From NCBI GenBank assembly GCA_902493985.1, contig CABURR010000001.1:25350-89349 (forward strand): a stretch of DNA of 64,000 nucleotides, in the 5' to 3' direction. Every line of letters begins with the position of its first letter. Position 1 is the stretch's first letter. Under the pieces are notes generated by a model. That model did not search any database, was not told the origin of the DNA, and saw nothing but the letters and a program-made list of their open reading frames with translations. The translations under genes were made by a program, and so were the position numbers. This DNA comes from an uncultured Collinsella sp. (GTDB lineage Bacteria; Actinomycetota; Coriobacteriia; Coriobacteriales; Coriobacteriaceae). Below are positions 54,200-62,387 of the stretch, one piece after another.

Positions 54200-54298
54200 G
54201 AACCCGTCAGCGCGAGCAAGGTGCCTTGAAAGACGAGGGCATTGACCTTATGGTCATGCCCGAAGGCTTGAAAGGCAGATTGCCGCGCTGACGGGTTC
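54200..54298 (+). repeat. Structured repeat family B, copy 3
   Basis: Perfect 15-base arms GAACCCGTCAGCGCG/CGCGCTGACGGGTTC, then GCAA/TTGC and TGCCTT/AAGGCA stems, the internal GAAAGACGAGG strand, and a tip hairpin GGGCAT-t-GACC-TTAT-GGTC-ATGCCC. Its right end is 16 bases from the 3' end of RNase P RNA. Confidence 0.88.
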
Positions 54299-54313
54299 GC
54301 AGCGTCAACAAAG

Positions 54314-54677
54314 TGCCGAGTGGGCCTGTAAGCCGGGTTCTGTCGTGAACGGTCATTTATCTTGTCTGCACGTTACCGTGCAGCTCCACGCACGCTACCC
54401 GAACGCGGACCGGGCCGGCCCATAGCGTTCCTATTCGCGCTTGCTCCGGATGGGGCTTGCCAAGCCGCCGTGTTGCCACGACGCTGGTGGTCTCTTACAC
54501 CACCGTTTCAGCTTTTCCCTTTACGCCTTGCGGCGCAGGTGGGAGTCTTCTTTTCTGCGGCGCTTTCCGTCGGATCACTCCGCCCGGCCGTTAGCCGGCA
54601 TCCCGCCCTCTGGAGCCCGGACTTTCCTCACGCGTGCTGCAAGCAGCACATCGCGCGACCGTCTGGCCCACTCAGCA
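54314..54677 (-). ncRNA. rnpB: RNase P RNA (bacterial class A)
   Basis: The minus strand has the rnpB landmarks: the P1 stem with GAGTGGGCC at the 5' end and GGCCCACTC at the 3' end, GAGGAAAGTCCGGGCTCC (universally conserved CR-I region), a GGGTGC-like cruciform, and AACCCGGCTTACAGGCCCACTC near the 3' end. The length of about 364 bases fits an actinobacterial type A. It makes the catalytic core that trims 5' ends of pre-tRNAs. Ends are approximate to within a few bases. Confidence 0.95.
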
Positions 54678-54684
54678 GTGCAAG

Positions 54685-54711
54685 AGTGTAGCACACCGTT
54701 GCCGCAGGCAA
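54685..54711 (-). promoter_or_regulatory. Probable rnpB promoter
   Basis: On the minus strand TACACT (-10, 54685-54690) lies about 7 bases before the 5' end of rnpB; a TTGCCT at 54706-54711 could be the -35, although its spacing (15) is short. Confidence 0.45.
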
Positions 54712-54839
54712 TGGCACAACGCAAGCGTTCGACACGATAAACCAAGAACCGCCCATGCGCTACAATGGTCCCGTCGATGGGCAACGTCGTCAGTCGAGAC
54801 ACGACCGCGCTCCGCACCCCTCCGTCTACTCGGTGTGTT

Positions 54840-54861
54840 CCCGCCTCCTCCCCGAGGCGGG
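54840..54861. other. G+C-rich hairpin of unknown role between rnpB and rpsA
   Basis: CCCGCCTC and GAGGCGGG enclose CTCCCC. On the + strand ATTTTTC follows 8 bases later, and a TACAAT sequence lies about 70 bases upstream, so a small unannotated transcript is possible. The 54712-54946 gap shows no protein gene that I can support. Confidence 0.35.
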
Positions 54862-54946
54862 ATGTCGGCATTTTTCATGCACCGACAACCAAATAGCCTG
54901 TGTACAGCATGGGCAGCATCGCGTATCTCGGCACCAAATGCAAAAA

Positions 54947-54973
54947 GGGACCCGTCCATTACGGACGGATCCC
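54947..54973 (-). terminator. Terminator of rpsA
   Basis: GGGATCCGTCC pairs with GGACGGGTCCC over a 5-base loop; the minus-strand tail is TTTTTG. Confidence 0.85.
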
Positions 54974-54999
54974 TTAAAACAAGTGATCGTCAAACCGAT

Positions 55000-56166
55000 T
55001 TACTCGGCGTCGGTCTCCTCGTCCTTCTTCTCGGAAGGCAGCGGGGTAACCTCGATCTCGACGCCCAAGGTCTCAGCAGCAGACTTCATGGACAGGGAGA
55101 TACGACGACGGTCGAGGTCGATCTCCATGACCTTGACCTGAACCTTGTCGCCCACATGGGTGACCTGAGAAGGCTGATCGACGTGCTTGTTGGCCATCTC
55201 GGAGATGTGCACCAGGCCCTCGATGCCCTCGCCCAGATCGACGAAAGCGCCGAACGGGACAAGCTTGGTCACAGTGCCCTCGACGATAGCGCCGACGGGG
55301 TACTTCTTGACCAGTGCGCGCCACGGATCCTCGGTGGTCTGCTTGAGACCCAGGGAGATGCGCTCGCGGTTAAGATCGACGTCGAGAACCTCGACCTCGA
55401 CCTCCTGGCCGACCTTGACAACCTCGGAAGGATGGTTGACGTGGTTCCACGAAAGCTCGGAAATGTGGATGAGGCCGTCGATACCGCCGAGGTCGACGAA
55501 GGCGCCGAAGTCGACGATGGAGGAAACGGTGCCCTGGAGACGCATGCCAGACTTGAGCTTGGACAGGATCTCGGAGCGCTCGGCCTTACGGGACTCCTCG
55601 AGCACGACGCGACGGGAGAGGACGACGTTGTTGCGGTTGCGGTCCATCTCGATGACACGAGCCTCGATGCGGGTGCCCATGTAGGAGGTGAGGTCCTTGA
55701 CACGACGGAGGTCGACGAGGGAAGCGGGCAGGAAGCCACGCAGGCCGATGTCGAGGATCAGGCCGCCCTTGACAACCTCGATAACCTCGCCCTCGACGTT
55801 CTCGCCGGAGTTGAACTTCTCCTCGATGCGGTTCCAAGCACGCTCGTACTCGGCGCGCTTCTTGGACAGGACCAGACGACCGTCCTTGTCCTCCTTCTGG
55901 AGAACCAGAGCCTCGATGGGATCACCGAGTGCAACGATGTCTGCAGGGTTAGCGTCCTTGCGGATGGACAGCTCGCGGACCGGGATAACGCCCTCGGACT
56001 TGAATCCGATGTCAACGAGCACCTCGTCATGCTCGATCTTAACGACAGTGCCGTTAACGAGATCGCCCTCATCAAAGTCGGTAATCGTACCGTCGATGAG
56101 GTTGTTCATCTCCTCCTCATTGACATCGTCAAGAGAGAAAATGGACGAGTTCTGAATCTCACTCAA
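55000..56166 (-). CDS. rpsA: 30S ribosomal protein S1
   Basis: The 388-residue protein carries four S1/OB-fold repeats: GDLVNGTVVKIEHDEVLVDIGFKSEGVIP, NVEGEVIEVVKGGLILDIGLRGFLPAS, GMRLQGTVSSIVDFGAFVDLGGIDGLIH and GAIVEGTVTKLVPFGAFVDLGEGIEGLVH. It binds mRNA on the 30S subunit. The four-domain form suits gram-positive-type S1. It starts with TTG (56166), GGGG lying about 7 bases upstream, which may lower translation. The acidic C-terminus (EKKDEETDAE) is typical. Confidence 0.93.
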   Translation of the reverse strand: MSEIQNSSIFSLDDVNEEEMNNLIDGTITDFDEGDLVNGTVVKIEHDEVLVDIGFKSEGVIPVRELSIRKDANPADIVALGDPIEALVLQKEDKDGRLVLSKKRAEYERAWNRIEEKFNSGENVEGEVIEVVKGGLILDIGLRGFLPASLVDLRRVKDLTSYMGTRIEARVIEMDRNRNNVVLSRRVVLEESRKAERSEILSKLKSGMRLQGTVSSIVDFGAFVDLGGIDGLIHISELSWNHVNHPSEVVKVGQEVEVEVLDVDLNRERISLGLKQTTEDPWRALVKKYPVGAIVEGTVTKLVPFGAFVDLGEGIEGLVHISEMANKHVDQPSQVTHVGDKVQVKVMEIDLDRRRISLSMKSAAETLGVEIEVTPLPSEKKDEETDAE

Positions 56167-56481
56167 AGGTGGACCCCTTTCGAACTACGGGGCCCCGATT
56201 GCTAGGACCTACAGAAGGGTGCGACAAGCACACAACGTTTAGGAACACTCGGGAGCCGACAGATACTAATGTGACGCTTATGCAATCACGTTCGTATAGG
56301 TTACGGGGAAATGAGTTCGATTTCAAGCGTGAACTGCGATTTTTTACTCGTGTGGAGACTTTTTCGTAATCTTATGAACACACGTCTCCGCAACTTGACG
56401 ATAACCAGCCGGGCATTCGGCTTTGGGGTAAAGTATCCGGAGCCAACGATTCTAGATCGATTTTTCGAGAAAGGTGCCCGC
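56167..56481. other. Divergent intergenic region between rpsA and the HAD gene
   Basis: This 315-base AT-richer gap must hold the rpsA leader/promoter and the HAD promoter. I see an imperfect GGAGAC/GTCTCC inverted repeat around 56355-56396, which might be a start-site hairpin, but no firm promoter, riboswitch or gene. Confidence 0.35.
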
Positions 56482-57240
56482 GTGCTCAAAGCAGTCGTTT
56501 TCGATATGGACGAGACGCTTCTCAGCATCAACCTCAACGCGTTCATCCTTCGCTATTTTAAGGATGTCTCTTCGATGCTCGCGGATATCGGGCGCCGCAG
56601 CCGCGGTGGCACGATGGCACGCCTCGGCACCATCCTGGTCGACCTCAACGCCAATCGCCGCAGCGGCACGGACAACCGCACCAATCTTGAGTTTTACCAA
56701 GAAGAGGTCGAGCGCCGATGCAGGATCTGCCTCTCCGATCCCCTCATCTACGAGGCGTTTACCTACTATGACCGCGAAGTTCTTCCGTACAAGAACGACG
56801 ATGTCATTAACGCCCACGCTATGCCGGGCGCGCACGCCGCGCTCCAGGCCGTACAGGACGCTGGACTGCGTTGCGCGCTCTTTACCAACCCCAGCTTTCC
56901 CCAGGGGGCCATCGAGTGCCGCATGGGCTGGGGCGACCTGGCCGACGCCCCCTTTGAGCTCGTCACGCACATGGGTAACACCACCCGCTGCAAGCCCGAT
57001 GCCACCTACTATCTAGAGCAACTTCAGGTGATGGGGCTCGAGCCGCACGAGGTCCTTATGGTGGGCAACGATCCCAAACGCGACTTCCCGTCCCCCGATT
57101 TCGGCATCCAAACCGCCTTTGTGGGCCAAGGCAAGCCCAGCCGAGCCACCTGGCACGGAACCATGGAAGACTTCGCCCGCGACTTCAACGCCGTAATCGA
57201 AGCCTTCTACGAACACCAAGTAGCCGACAAACTGTCGTAG
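56482..57240 (+). CDS. HAD-family hydrolase
   Basis: The 252-residue protein has HAD motif I in FDMDETLLS near the start (Asp nucleophile and Asp+2), motif II in CALFTNPSF, motif III Lys in TTRCKPDATYY and motif IV in MVGNDPKRD. Insertions between motifs I and II form a helical cap. The substrate is unknown, probably a phosphorylated metabolite. GTG 56482 has GAAAGG upstream; no ATG near motif I gives a better start. Confidence 0.85.
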   Translation: MLKAVVFDMDETLLSINLNAFILRYFKDVSSMLADIGRRSRGGTMARLGTILVDLNANRRSGTDNRTNLEFYQEEVERRCRICLSDPLIYEAFTYYDREVLPYKNDDVINAHAMPGAHAALQAVQDAGLRCALFTNPSFPQGAIECRMGWGDLADAPFELVTHMGNTTRCKPDATYYLEQLQVMGLEPHEVLMVGNDPKRDFPSPDFGIQTAFVGQGKPSRATWHGTMEDFARDFNAVIEAFYEHQVADKLS

Positions 57241-57291
57241 GACCCCTCGCTCCAAACAAAATAACGCCACAGGTTGAGCATAAGTCAGCGA

Positions 57292-57389
57292 AAACGCCCC
57301 TAAGCGAGCAATGTGCCTTGAAAGAGGAGGGCATAGGCCTTCTGGCCATGCACGACGATTGAAAGGCAGATTGCCGCTTAGGGGCGTTT
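57292..57389 (+). repeat. Structured repeat family B, copy 4
   Basis: Perfect 15-base arms AAACGCCCCTAAGCG/CGCTTAGGGGCGTTT, then GCAA/TTGC and TGCCTT/AAGGCA stems, the strand GAAAGAGGAGGG, a hairpin GCAT-a-GGCC-TTCT-GGCC-ATGC, and CGACGATTGA. It lies between two convergent genes. Confidence 0.9.
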
Positions 57390-57402
57390 GCAGCGTCGAC
57401 TG

Positions 57403-57430
57403 GTTACGCGGTTTGGTAAAACCGCGTAAC
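57403..57430. terminator. Palindrome GTTACGCGGTTT/AAACCGCGTAAC at the end of the desulfidase gene
   Basis: Perfect 12-base arms with a four-base loop, ending at the first base of the stop triplet of the gene at 57430. T runs are lacking, so it may act with family B copy 4 as a transcription barrier. Confidence 0.5.
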
Positions 57431-58749
57431 TAACAAACCTGGGTTTTACCGATCATGATGTTGAGGATCTCGATGTCGGTGTCCTTCATGCCCACGCGGC
57501 CCACGTAGCCCATGCTGGCAATCGTCTGCTCGACGGTATCCTGAATGAGACCCTCGCCGGCGCGGAAGCCGCGGCCCTGCATGGCCATATCGTGGCCCAG
57601 AATCGCAGCATCAACGGCAGCGGAAATCTTAGCCGCGCAACTCGCCTTGGCGCCATCGCACACGATGCCGCCCACGTTACCGAGCGTATTCGAGACCGTC
57701 GCGCCAATCTGCTCGCGCGTGCCACCGCACAGCCAGGTAATCGCAGCGCCGGCGCCGCACGCGGCGCAAATAGCACCGCAAAACGCCGAGAGCGCACCAA
57801 TATAGCTCTTGATATGCACGGCGATAAGATCGGACAGCATCACGGCGCGCACCAGGCGCTCGTGGTCGCAACGCAGGTACTCGGCATACTCCATGACGGG
57901 CAATGCGCAGGTAATGCCCTGATTGCCCGAGCCGCACACAATGGCGACCGGCAGCGCGCAGCCGTTCATGCGGGCGTCGGACCCGGCGGCCGCACGGGCA
58001 CGGGCACGGCAGGCGACGTCATCGGCACGAGCACCCAGCAGCGTACGACCAACCTCGGCGCCCCAAGCGTGCGCAAGGCCCTCGGCACTGATTGCGCCAT
58101 TCAGCTCAATCTGACGCTCAACGGCAGCGCGGGCGTCCTCAATGTCACCGTCCTCGATAAAGTCGATGATGGACTCAATGCTCATAGGGGTATCGGCCTT
58201 ATCCGCCGCACGCTCGGCCACCACGCGCTCGGCGCAGGCGGCACACTCCCCCGCCGACTTGCCGCATACCGGAATACCATCGAGCGTATGGCACGTGACA
58301 TTAGTGTGGTGATCGGTAATCTCGACGACCGCGGTATGGCCCCCGGCCGTCGCAGTCACCTTGATGTAGAGGTTGGGCACACCTTCGACAAGCGACACAT
58401 CGCAGTAGCCGGCGTCGGCGAGGAGCTCGGCCACGCGAGCGCGGTCTTCATCGTTAACGCTCTCGAGCACCTCGAGCGCGCTCTTAGCGTCGCCGCCCAC
58501 GGCACCCAGCACGGCCGCGGCCTCAATACCGTGCATACCGCCCGAGTTGGGCACGGTCACGCTCTTGACGTTCTTGATGATGTTGCCCGAGCAGGCAACA
58601 TCCATATGATCGGGCTCGCAACCGAGCGTCTGGCTCGCCAGCGCCGCTGCATAGGCAACGGCAATGGGCTCGGTACAGCCGAGCGCGCAGACAAGCTCGC
58701 GGTTCAAAACATCGCAAAACGCGGCATCACGAAGGGAATCGGCAGGCAT
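57430..58749 (-). CDS. UPF0597/cysteine desulfidase (CyuA) family protein
   Basis: The 439-residue protein fits the YhaM/CyuA (cysteine desulfidase, formerly UPF0597) family: ALGCTEPIAVAYAAALA, CSGNIIKNVKSVTVPNSGG, ICGSGNQGITCALPV, CGAGAAITWLCGG and GNVGGIVCDGAKASCAAK. The conserved Cys residues probably hold an Fe-S cluster. The reaction is expected to be cysteine to pyruvate + NH3 + H2S; related L-serine dehydratase activity is an alternative. It could feed sulfide to MetY. Confidence 0.85.
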   Translation of the reverse strand: MPADSLRDAAFCDVLNRELVCALGCTEPIAVAYAAALASQTLGCEPDHMDVACSGNIIKNVKSVTVPNSGGMHGIEAAAVLGAVGGDAKSALEVLESVNDEDRARVAELLADAGYCDVSLVEGVPNLYIKVTATAGGHTAVVEITDHHTNVTCHTLDGIPVCGKSAGECAACAERVVAERAADKADTPMSIESIIDFIEDGDIEDARAAVERQIELNGAISAEGLAHAWGAEVGRTLLGARADDVACRARARAAAGSDARMNGCALPVAIVCGSGNQGITCALPVMEYAEYLRCDHERLVRAVMLSDLIAVHIKSYIGALSAFCGAICAACGAGAAITWLCGGTREQIGATVSNTLGNVGGIVCDGAKASCAAKISAAVDAAILGHDMAMQGRGFRAGEGLIQDTVEQTIASMGYVGRVGMKDTDIEILNIMIGKTQVC

Positions 58750-59021
58750 AGGTATCTCCTACTTGTATAACAGGCTGGGCTCTCAATAATAATTAGCTCT
58801 TTTATTTGATAACAATGCATCAAAAACCGCAACCCAGGTTCCGGTAGACGGCATTCAGGCGCAAACTGACGGCATTCATTCATGAGAAGCTGGTCTTGTT
58901 GCATGCTAAAGCGTTTGACTAAAAAACGCCCGAGCGTTTACGCAAAAGTCGCGCTATCATGCAGTCGAACGCGGTAAACACCTTTAGCATTTGCGCCGCA
59001 CAGACCAGAGAGGAACCATCC

Positions 59022-59489
59022 ATGAAGATCGGTATCGGTAACGACCACGCCGCCGTCGAGCTCAAGAACATCATCTCCGAGCACCTGAAGGAGCGCGGCT
59101 GCGAGGTCGTGAACTTTGGCACCGACACCTCCGAGAGCTTTGACTACCCCATCGCCGGCTACAAGGTAGGTAAGGCCGTTGCCAACGGCGACGTCGACCT
59201 GGGCATCCTCATCTGTGGCACCGGTGTCGGGATTAGCCTAGCTGCCAACAAGGTCGAGGGCGTACGCGCCGTCGTGTGCTCCGAGCCCTTCAGCGCCAAG
59301 CTCTCCCGCATGCACAACAACACCAACGTGCTCGCCTTTGGTGCCCGTGTCGTGGGCTCCGAGCTCGCCAAGATGATCGTCGACGAGTGGCTCGACGCCG
59401 AGTTTGAGGGCGGCCGCCACGAGCGTCGCGTCAATCTCCTCAACGAGATCGACCAGACCCGTGGACTCAAGGTCGTCGACGAGGCTTAA
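59022..59489 (+). CDS. rpiB: Ribose-5-phosphate isomerase B
   Basis: The 155-residue sugar isomerase has NDHAAVELKN, the active site GILICGTGVGISLAANKVEGVRA (Cys66-type general base) and HNNTNVLAFGARV. It interconverts ribulose 5-phosphate and ribose 5-phosphate in the pentose phosphate pathway. ATG 59022 follows AGAGAGGA. A terminator follows directly. LacAB-type isomerases are the closest alternative. Confidence 0.92.
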   Translation: MKIGIGNDHAAVELKNIISEHLKERGCEVVNFGTDTSESFDYPIAGYKVGKAVANGDVDLGILICGTGVGISLAANKVEGVRAVVCSEPFSAKLSRMHNNTNVLAFGARVVGSELAKMIVDEWLDAEFEGGRHERRVNLLNEIDQTRGLKVVDEA

Positions 59490-59517
59490 AACCACTCAGT
59501 GCCACAAGCTAACAGCA

Positions 59518-59552
59518 GGGGCCCGTTCGGGACACATGTCCGAGCGGGCCCC
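59518..59552 (+). terminator. Terminator of rpiB
   Basis: GGGGCCCGTTCGG pairs with CCGAGCGGGCCCC (one G-U) over a 9-base loop, followed by TTC. Confidence 0.7.
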
Positions 59553-59575
59553 TTCATAGATTTTGGAATAAAAAG

Positions 59576-59603
59576 GGCGCCGCGGCTGGAATTCCGCGGC
59601 GCC
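59576..59603 (-). terminator. Terminator of ndk
   Basis: GGCGCCGCGG pairs with CCGCGGCGCC over an 8-base loop; the minus-strand tail is CTTTTTATT. Confidence 0.85.
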
Positions 59604-59642
59604 AAAGCCACACGCTAACAGCTTTAAGGAGTCAAAGCTGGT

Positions 59643-60047
59643 TTAGCCAAAGAAGCGCTTGATCTCGATCTCGGCGTTCTCCGGGCAGTCGGAGCCGTGG
59701 ATAACGTTGGCGTTGACATCGACAGCGAAGTCGCCGCGAATGGTGCCGGGGGCAGCATCAAGCGGGTTGGTAGCGCCCATAAGGGTGCGCATCTTGGAGA
59801 CAGCGGAGAGACCGGAAACGACCATCTTGACAACCGGACCGCTCGTCATAAAGTCGCAGAGACCGCCGAAGAAGGGCTTGTCGGCCAAATGGGCGTAGTG
59901 CTCCTCGACGGTAGCACGCTCGAGCGTGGTCATCTCCATGCGCTCGATGACAAGGCCGCTACGCTCAATGCGAGCGACGATCTCGCCGATCTTGCGATCG
60001 CGCACAGCGTCGGGCTTAATCATGATGAAGGTCTTCTCGATAGCCAT
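59643..60047 (-). CDS. ndk: Nucleoside diphosphate kinase
   Basis: The 134-residue enzyme has the Ndk pattern KTFIMIKPDAV, FFGGLCDFMTSGPVV, RTLMGATNPLDAAPGTIRGDFA and the catalytic His in VNANVIHGSDCPENA. It passes phosphate from NTPs to NDPs. ATG 60047 follows GAAAGG. Length is normal. Confidence 0.96.
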   Translation of the reverse strand: MAIEKTFIMIKPDAVRDRKIGEIVARIERSGLVIERMEMTTLERATVEEHYAHLADKPFFGGLCDFMTSGPVVKMVVSGLSAVSKMRTLMGATNPLDAAPGTIRGDFAVDVNANVIHGSDCPENAEIEIKRFFG

Positions 60048-60110
60048 AAGGTAGCCTTTCAAGTAGGTTCGCGCGTGCCCAAGTCCCATTCCGGCACCCG
60101 CCTGAACTGC

Positions 60111-60139
60111 ATCGTAACAGAGTTTTAGCTGCAGTTAAA
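60111..60139 (-). promoter_or_regulatory. Possible ndk promoter
   Basis: On the minus strand TTTAAC (-35) and TACGAT (-10) lie 17 bases apart, about 65 bases before the ndk ATG. The 60048-60432 gap otherwise holds only the argH terminator; I see no gene in it. Confidence 0.45.
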
Positions 60140-60352
60140 CAAAAAGCTGTTTTTTGAAACGCTACAATTTATTAAAACGTTCCATATGTGTCACTTCTGT
60201 TTCGAAGCCCGATTAGAGTACCATCCGACCGCGCATCAACCGCACCGAACCGAGCGGACGGTCGGTTGCCGCCCGTGAACGTACCCCCTTCACAACCTGC
60301 CCAAAGGTCCTACAGAAGTTCTCGACAAGCCCTTCCCCCATAGCAACAAAAT

Positions 60353-60380
60353 ACGGGCGCCCGCAACAGCAGACGCCCGT
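60353..60380 (-). terminator. Terminator of argH
   Basis: ACGGGCG pairs with CGCCCGT over a 14-base loop. The minus-strand tail reads ATTTTGTTG. Confidence 0.65.
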
Positions 60381-60432
60381 AAAAGCAAAAACGATTTATC
60401 AATAAATGGCCAAAGCCGCTCCAACTAAACCC

Positions 60433-61863
60433 TTACTTTGCCCCGTGGCCCATCTCGACGACCTTGGTCAGCGATCCAAGCACGCCTTCGTCGGCAACGA
60501 GTTGTGCATGGGCACGCTGCAGCTGCATGGCAACGGCGGCAGGGGCGGTACCGCCCTCGGTCGTGCGTGCGGCGACAATCGACGGGATGTCGAGCGCCTC
60601 GGTAATGTCGTGCTCAAAGAGCGGGCTTGCCTCCTGGAACACCTCAAACGGCAGGTCCTCAAGATTGCAGCCGCGCTTCTCGCACATCAGGACCAAATGG
60701 CCCACCACGGCGTGTGCCTCGCGGAACGGCAGGCCACGCTTGGCCAGGTAATCGGCAACATCGGTGGCGGCAAGGTGCCCCACGCCGCACTCGCGCGCCA
60801 TGGCATCCTCGTTGACGGTCCAGGTCGAAATCATACCGGCCATAACGGACAGGCACTGCATGAGCGTATGGGCGGTATCGAGCGCGCCCTCCTTGTCCTC
60901 CTGCAAGTCCTTGTTATATGCGAGCGGCAGGCCCTTCATGGTCACGAGCAGCTGCACCAGGTTGCCGTACACGCGACCGCTCTTGCCGCGAATAAGCTCG
61001 GCAAAGTCGGGGTTCTTCTTCTGCGGCATGATGGACGAGCCAGTGGAGTACGAATCGGACAGCGTGATGAAACCGAACTCGGAGCTCGACCACAGCACGA
61101 TCTCCTCGGAAAGACGCGACAGGTGCATCGCCATAACGGAGCCGGCGTAATGCAGGTCGAGCAGGAAATCACGATCGGAAACCGCATCGAGCGAGTTGGG
61201 GATCACGCCCGCAAAGCCAAGTTCGGCAGCCGTCATCTGGCGATCAAGCGGATAGCTCGTACCGGCAAGCGCGGCAGCACCCAGCGGGCAGTTGTCGGCG
61301 GCATCAAAGGCGGCCTTCAGGCGCGTAAAGTCGCGCGCGAACATCCAGGAATACGCCAGCAGATGATGCGAGAGCAGCACGGGCTGAGCGTGTTGCATAT
61401 GCGTGTAGCCCGGCAGAATCACCTTGTCGTACTTCTTAGCCGCATCCACCAGCACATGGCGCAGCTCAAGATTGGCCTCCATGAGCTCCTTGGCCAGTGC
61501 CTTGACGCCAAGGCGCGTGTCGGTCGCCACCTGGTCGTTGCGCGAACGTCCGGTATGCAGGCGCTTGCCAGCCTCGCCGATGCGACGCGTCAGCTCGCTC
61601 TCGATAGACATATGGATGTCCTCGTCGTTGATATCGAAGGTGAAGTTGCCGGCATCGATATCCTGTTCGATTGCGGTCAGACCCTCGGCAATCGCCTGCT
61701 CGTCCTCGGCGCTGATAATGCCCTGGGCCGCCAGCATCTTGGCATGTGCCTTAGAGCCGGCGATATCCTGCTTATAGAGATGTTTGTCGACCGGCAGCGA
61801 CGCGCCAAACTCCTGCGTGACCTCGGCCACGCCCGCCTCAAAACGACCGCCCCAAAGAGCCAT
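60433..61863 (-). CDS. argH: Argininosuccinate lyase
   Basis: The 476-residue enzyme starts MALWGGRFEAG and has the lyase signature GSSIMPQKKNPDFAEL, plus TRRIGEAGKRLHTGRSRNDQVATD and YTHMQHAQPVLLSHHLLAY. It cleaves argininosuccinate to arginine and fumarate. ATG 61863 follows AAAGGGG. It is downstream of argG with a small ORF and hairpin between. Confidence 0.96.
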   Translation of the reverse strand: MALWGGRFEAGVAEVTQEFGASLPVDKHLYKQDIAGSKAHAKMLAAQGIISAEDEQAIAEGLTAIEQDIDAGNFTFDINDEDIHMSIESELTRRIGEAGKRLHTGRSRNDQVATDTRLGVKALAKELMEANLELRHVLVDAAKKYDKVILPGYTHMQHAQPVLLSHHLLAYSWMFARDFTRLKAAFDAADNCPLGAAALAGTSYPLDRQMTAAELGFAGVIPNSLDAVSDRDFLLDLHYAGSVMAMHLSRLSEEIVLWSSSEFGFITLSDSYSTGSSIMPQKKNPDFAELIRGKSGRVYGNLVQLLVTMKGLPLAYNKDLQEDKEGALDTAHTLMQCLSVMAGMISTWTVNEDAMARECGVGHLAATDVADYLAKRGLPFREAHAVVGHLVLMCEKRGCNLEDLPFEVFQEASPLFEHDITEALDIPSIVAARTTEGGTAPAAVAMQLQRAHAQLVADEGVLGSLTKVVEMGHGAK

Positions 61864-61981
61864 GGAACCGTCCCCTTTCATCAAATACCAAAACAAGCGC
61901 CCAAAGCAATGCGCCATATCACTAAAGCGATTTTTCAACCGCTAGTTTTGCATATTCCCCACCGTGCACGAGGCCATATAG

Positions 61982-62152
61982 CTAATTTGCAAAGAAGTGA
62001 CGCACCATGCATTTGGCGCCCAACGTTTCCCTCCGGATGTTGCCCTGCGAACCATCGATCCAGGCCTTCAGGCTCATAGGGACGTCCTCGACCTTTGCAG
62101 CATCAATCTCGGGCGCGAGGGCAAGTAAAGCATGCGCAATAGCATTGAACAT
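61982..62152 (-). CDS. Small hypothetical protein between argG and argH
   Basis: A 56-residue ORF starts at ATG 62152 with the good RBS GAGGAG 9 bases upstream and ends at TAG 61982-61984. The sequence begins MFNAIAHALLALAPEIDAAK and ends ...CMVRHFFAN; no family is recognised. It starts downstream of the argG terminator hairpin, so it may have its own promoter. It may be a genuine small protein or a decayed remnant. Confidence 0.5.
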   Translation of the reverse strand: MFNAIAHALLALAPEIDAAKVEDVPMSLKAWIDGSQGNIRRETLGAKCMVRHFFAN

Positions 62153-62204
62153 AATGGATACTCCTCATATATATATAGGCGCAAAGCCGCCAAATTGATA
62201 GAAG

Positions 62205-62234
62205 GAGCCCCGCCGGACAACCCCGGCGGGGCTC
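62205..62234 (-). terminator. Terminator-like hairpin after argG
   Basis: GAGCCCCGCCGG pairs perfectly with CCGGCGGGGCTC over a 6-base loop; the minus-strand tail is CTTCTATC, which is weak. The 62235-62387 stretch holds no other feature. Confidence 0.6.
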
Positions 62235-62387
62235 GGACTCAGCCGCAGACGCGGCATCAAATATGCGGGCGGAACGTAGGGGCCACCGATGTTAAGAAGT
62301 GTCAGCAAGCATAACGAAAGGTAGGGACCCCGTGCGCCCGTTATGTATCACGCGGATGGGCCGCGCGGATACCAAGGGAAGGAGGCG

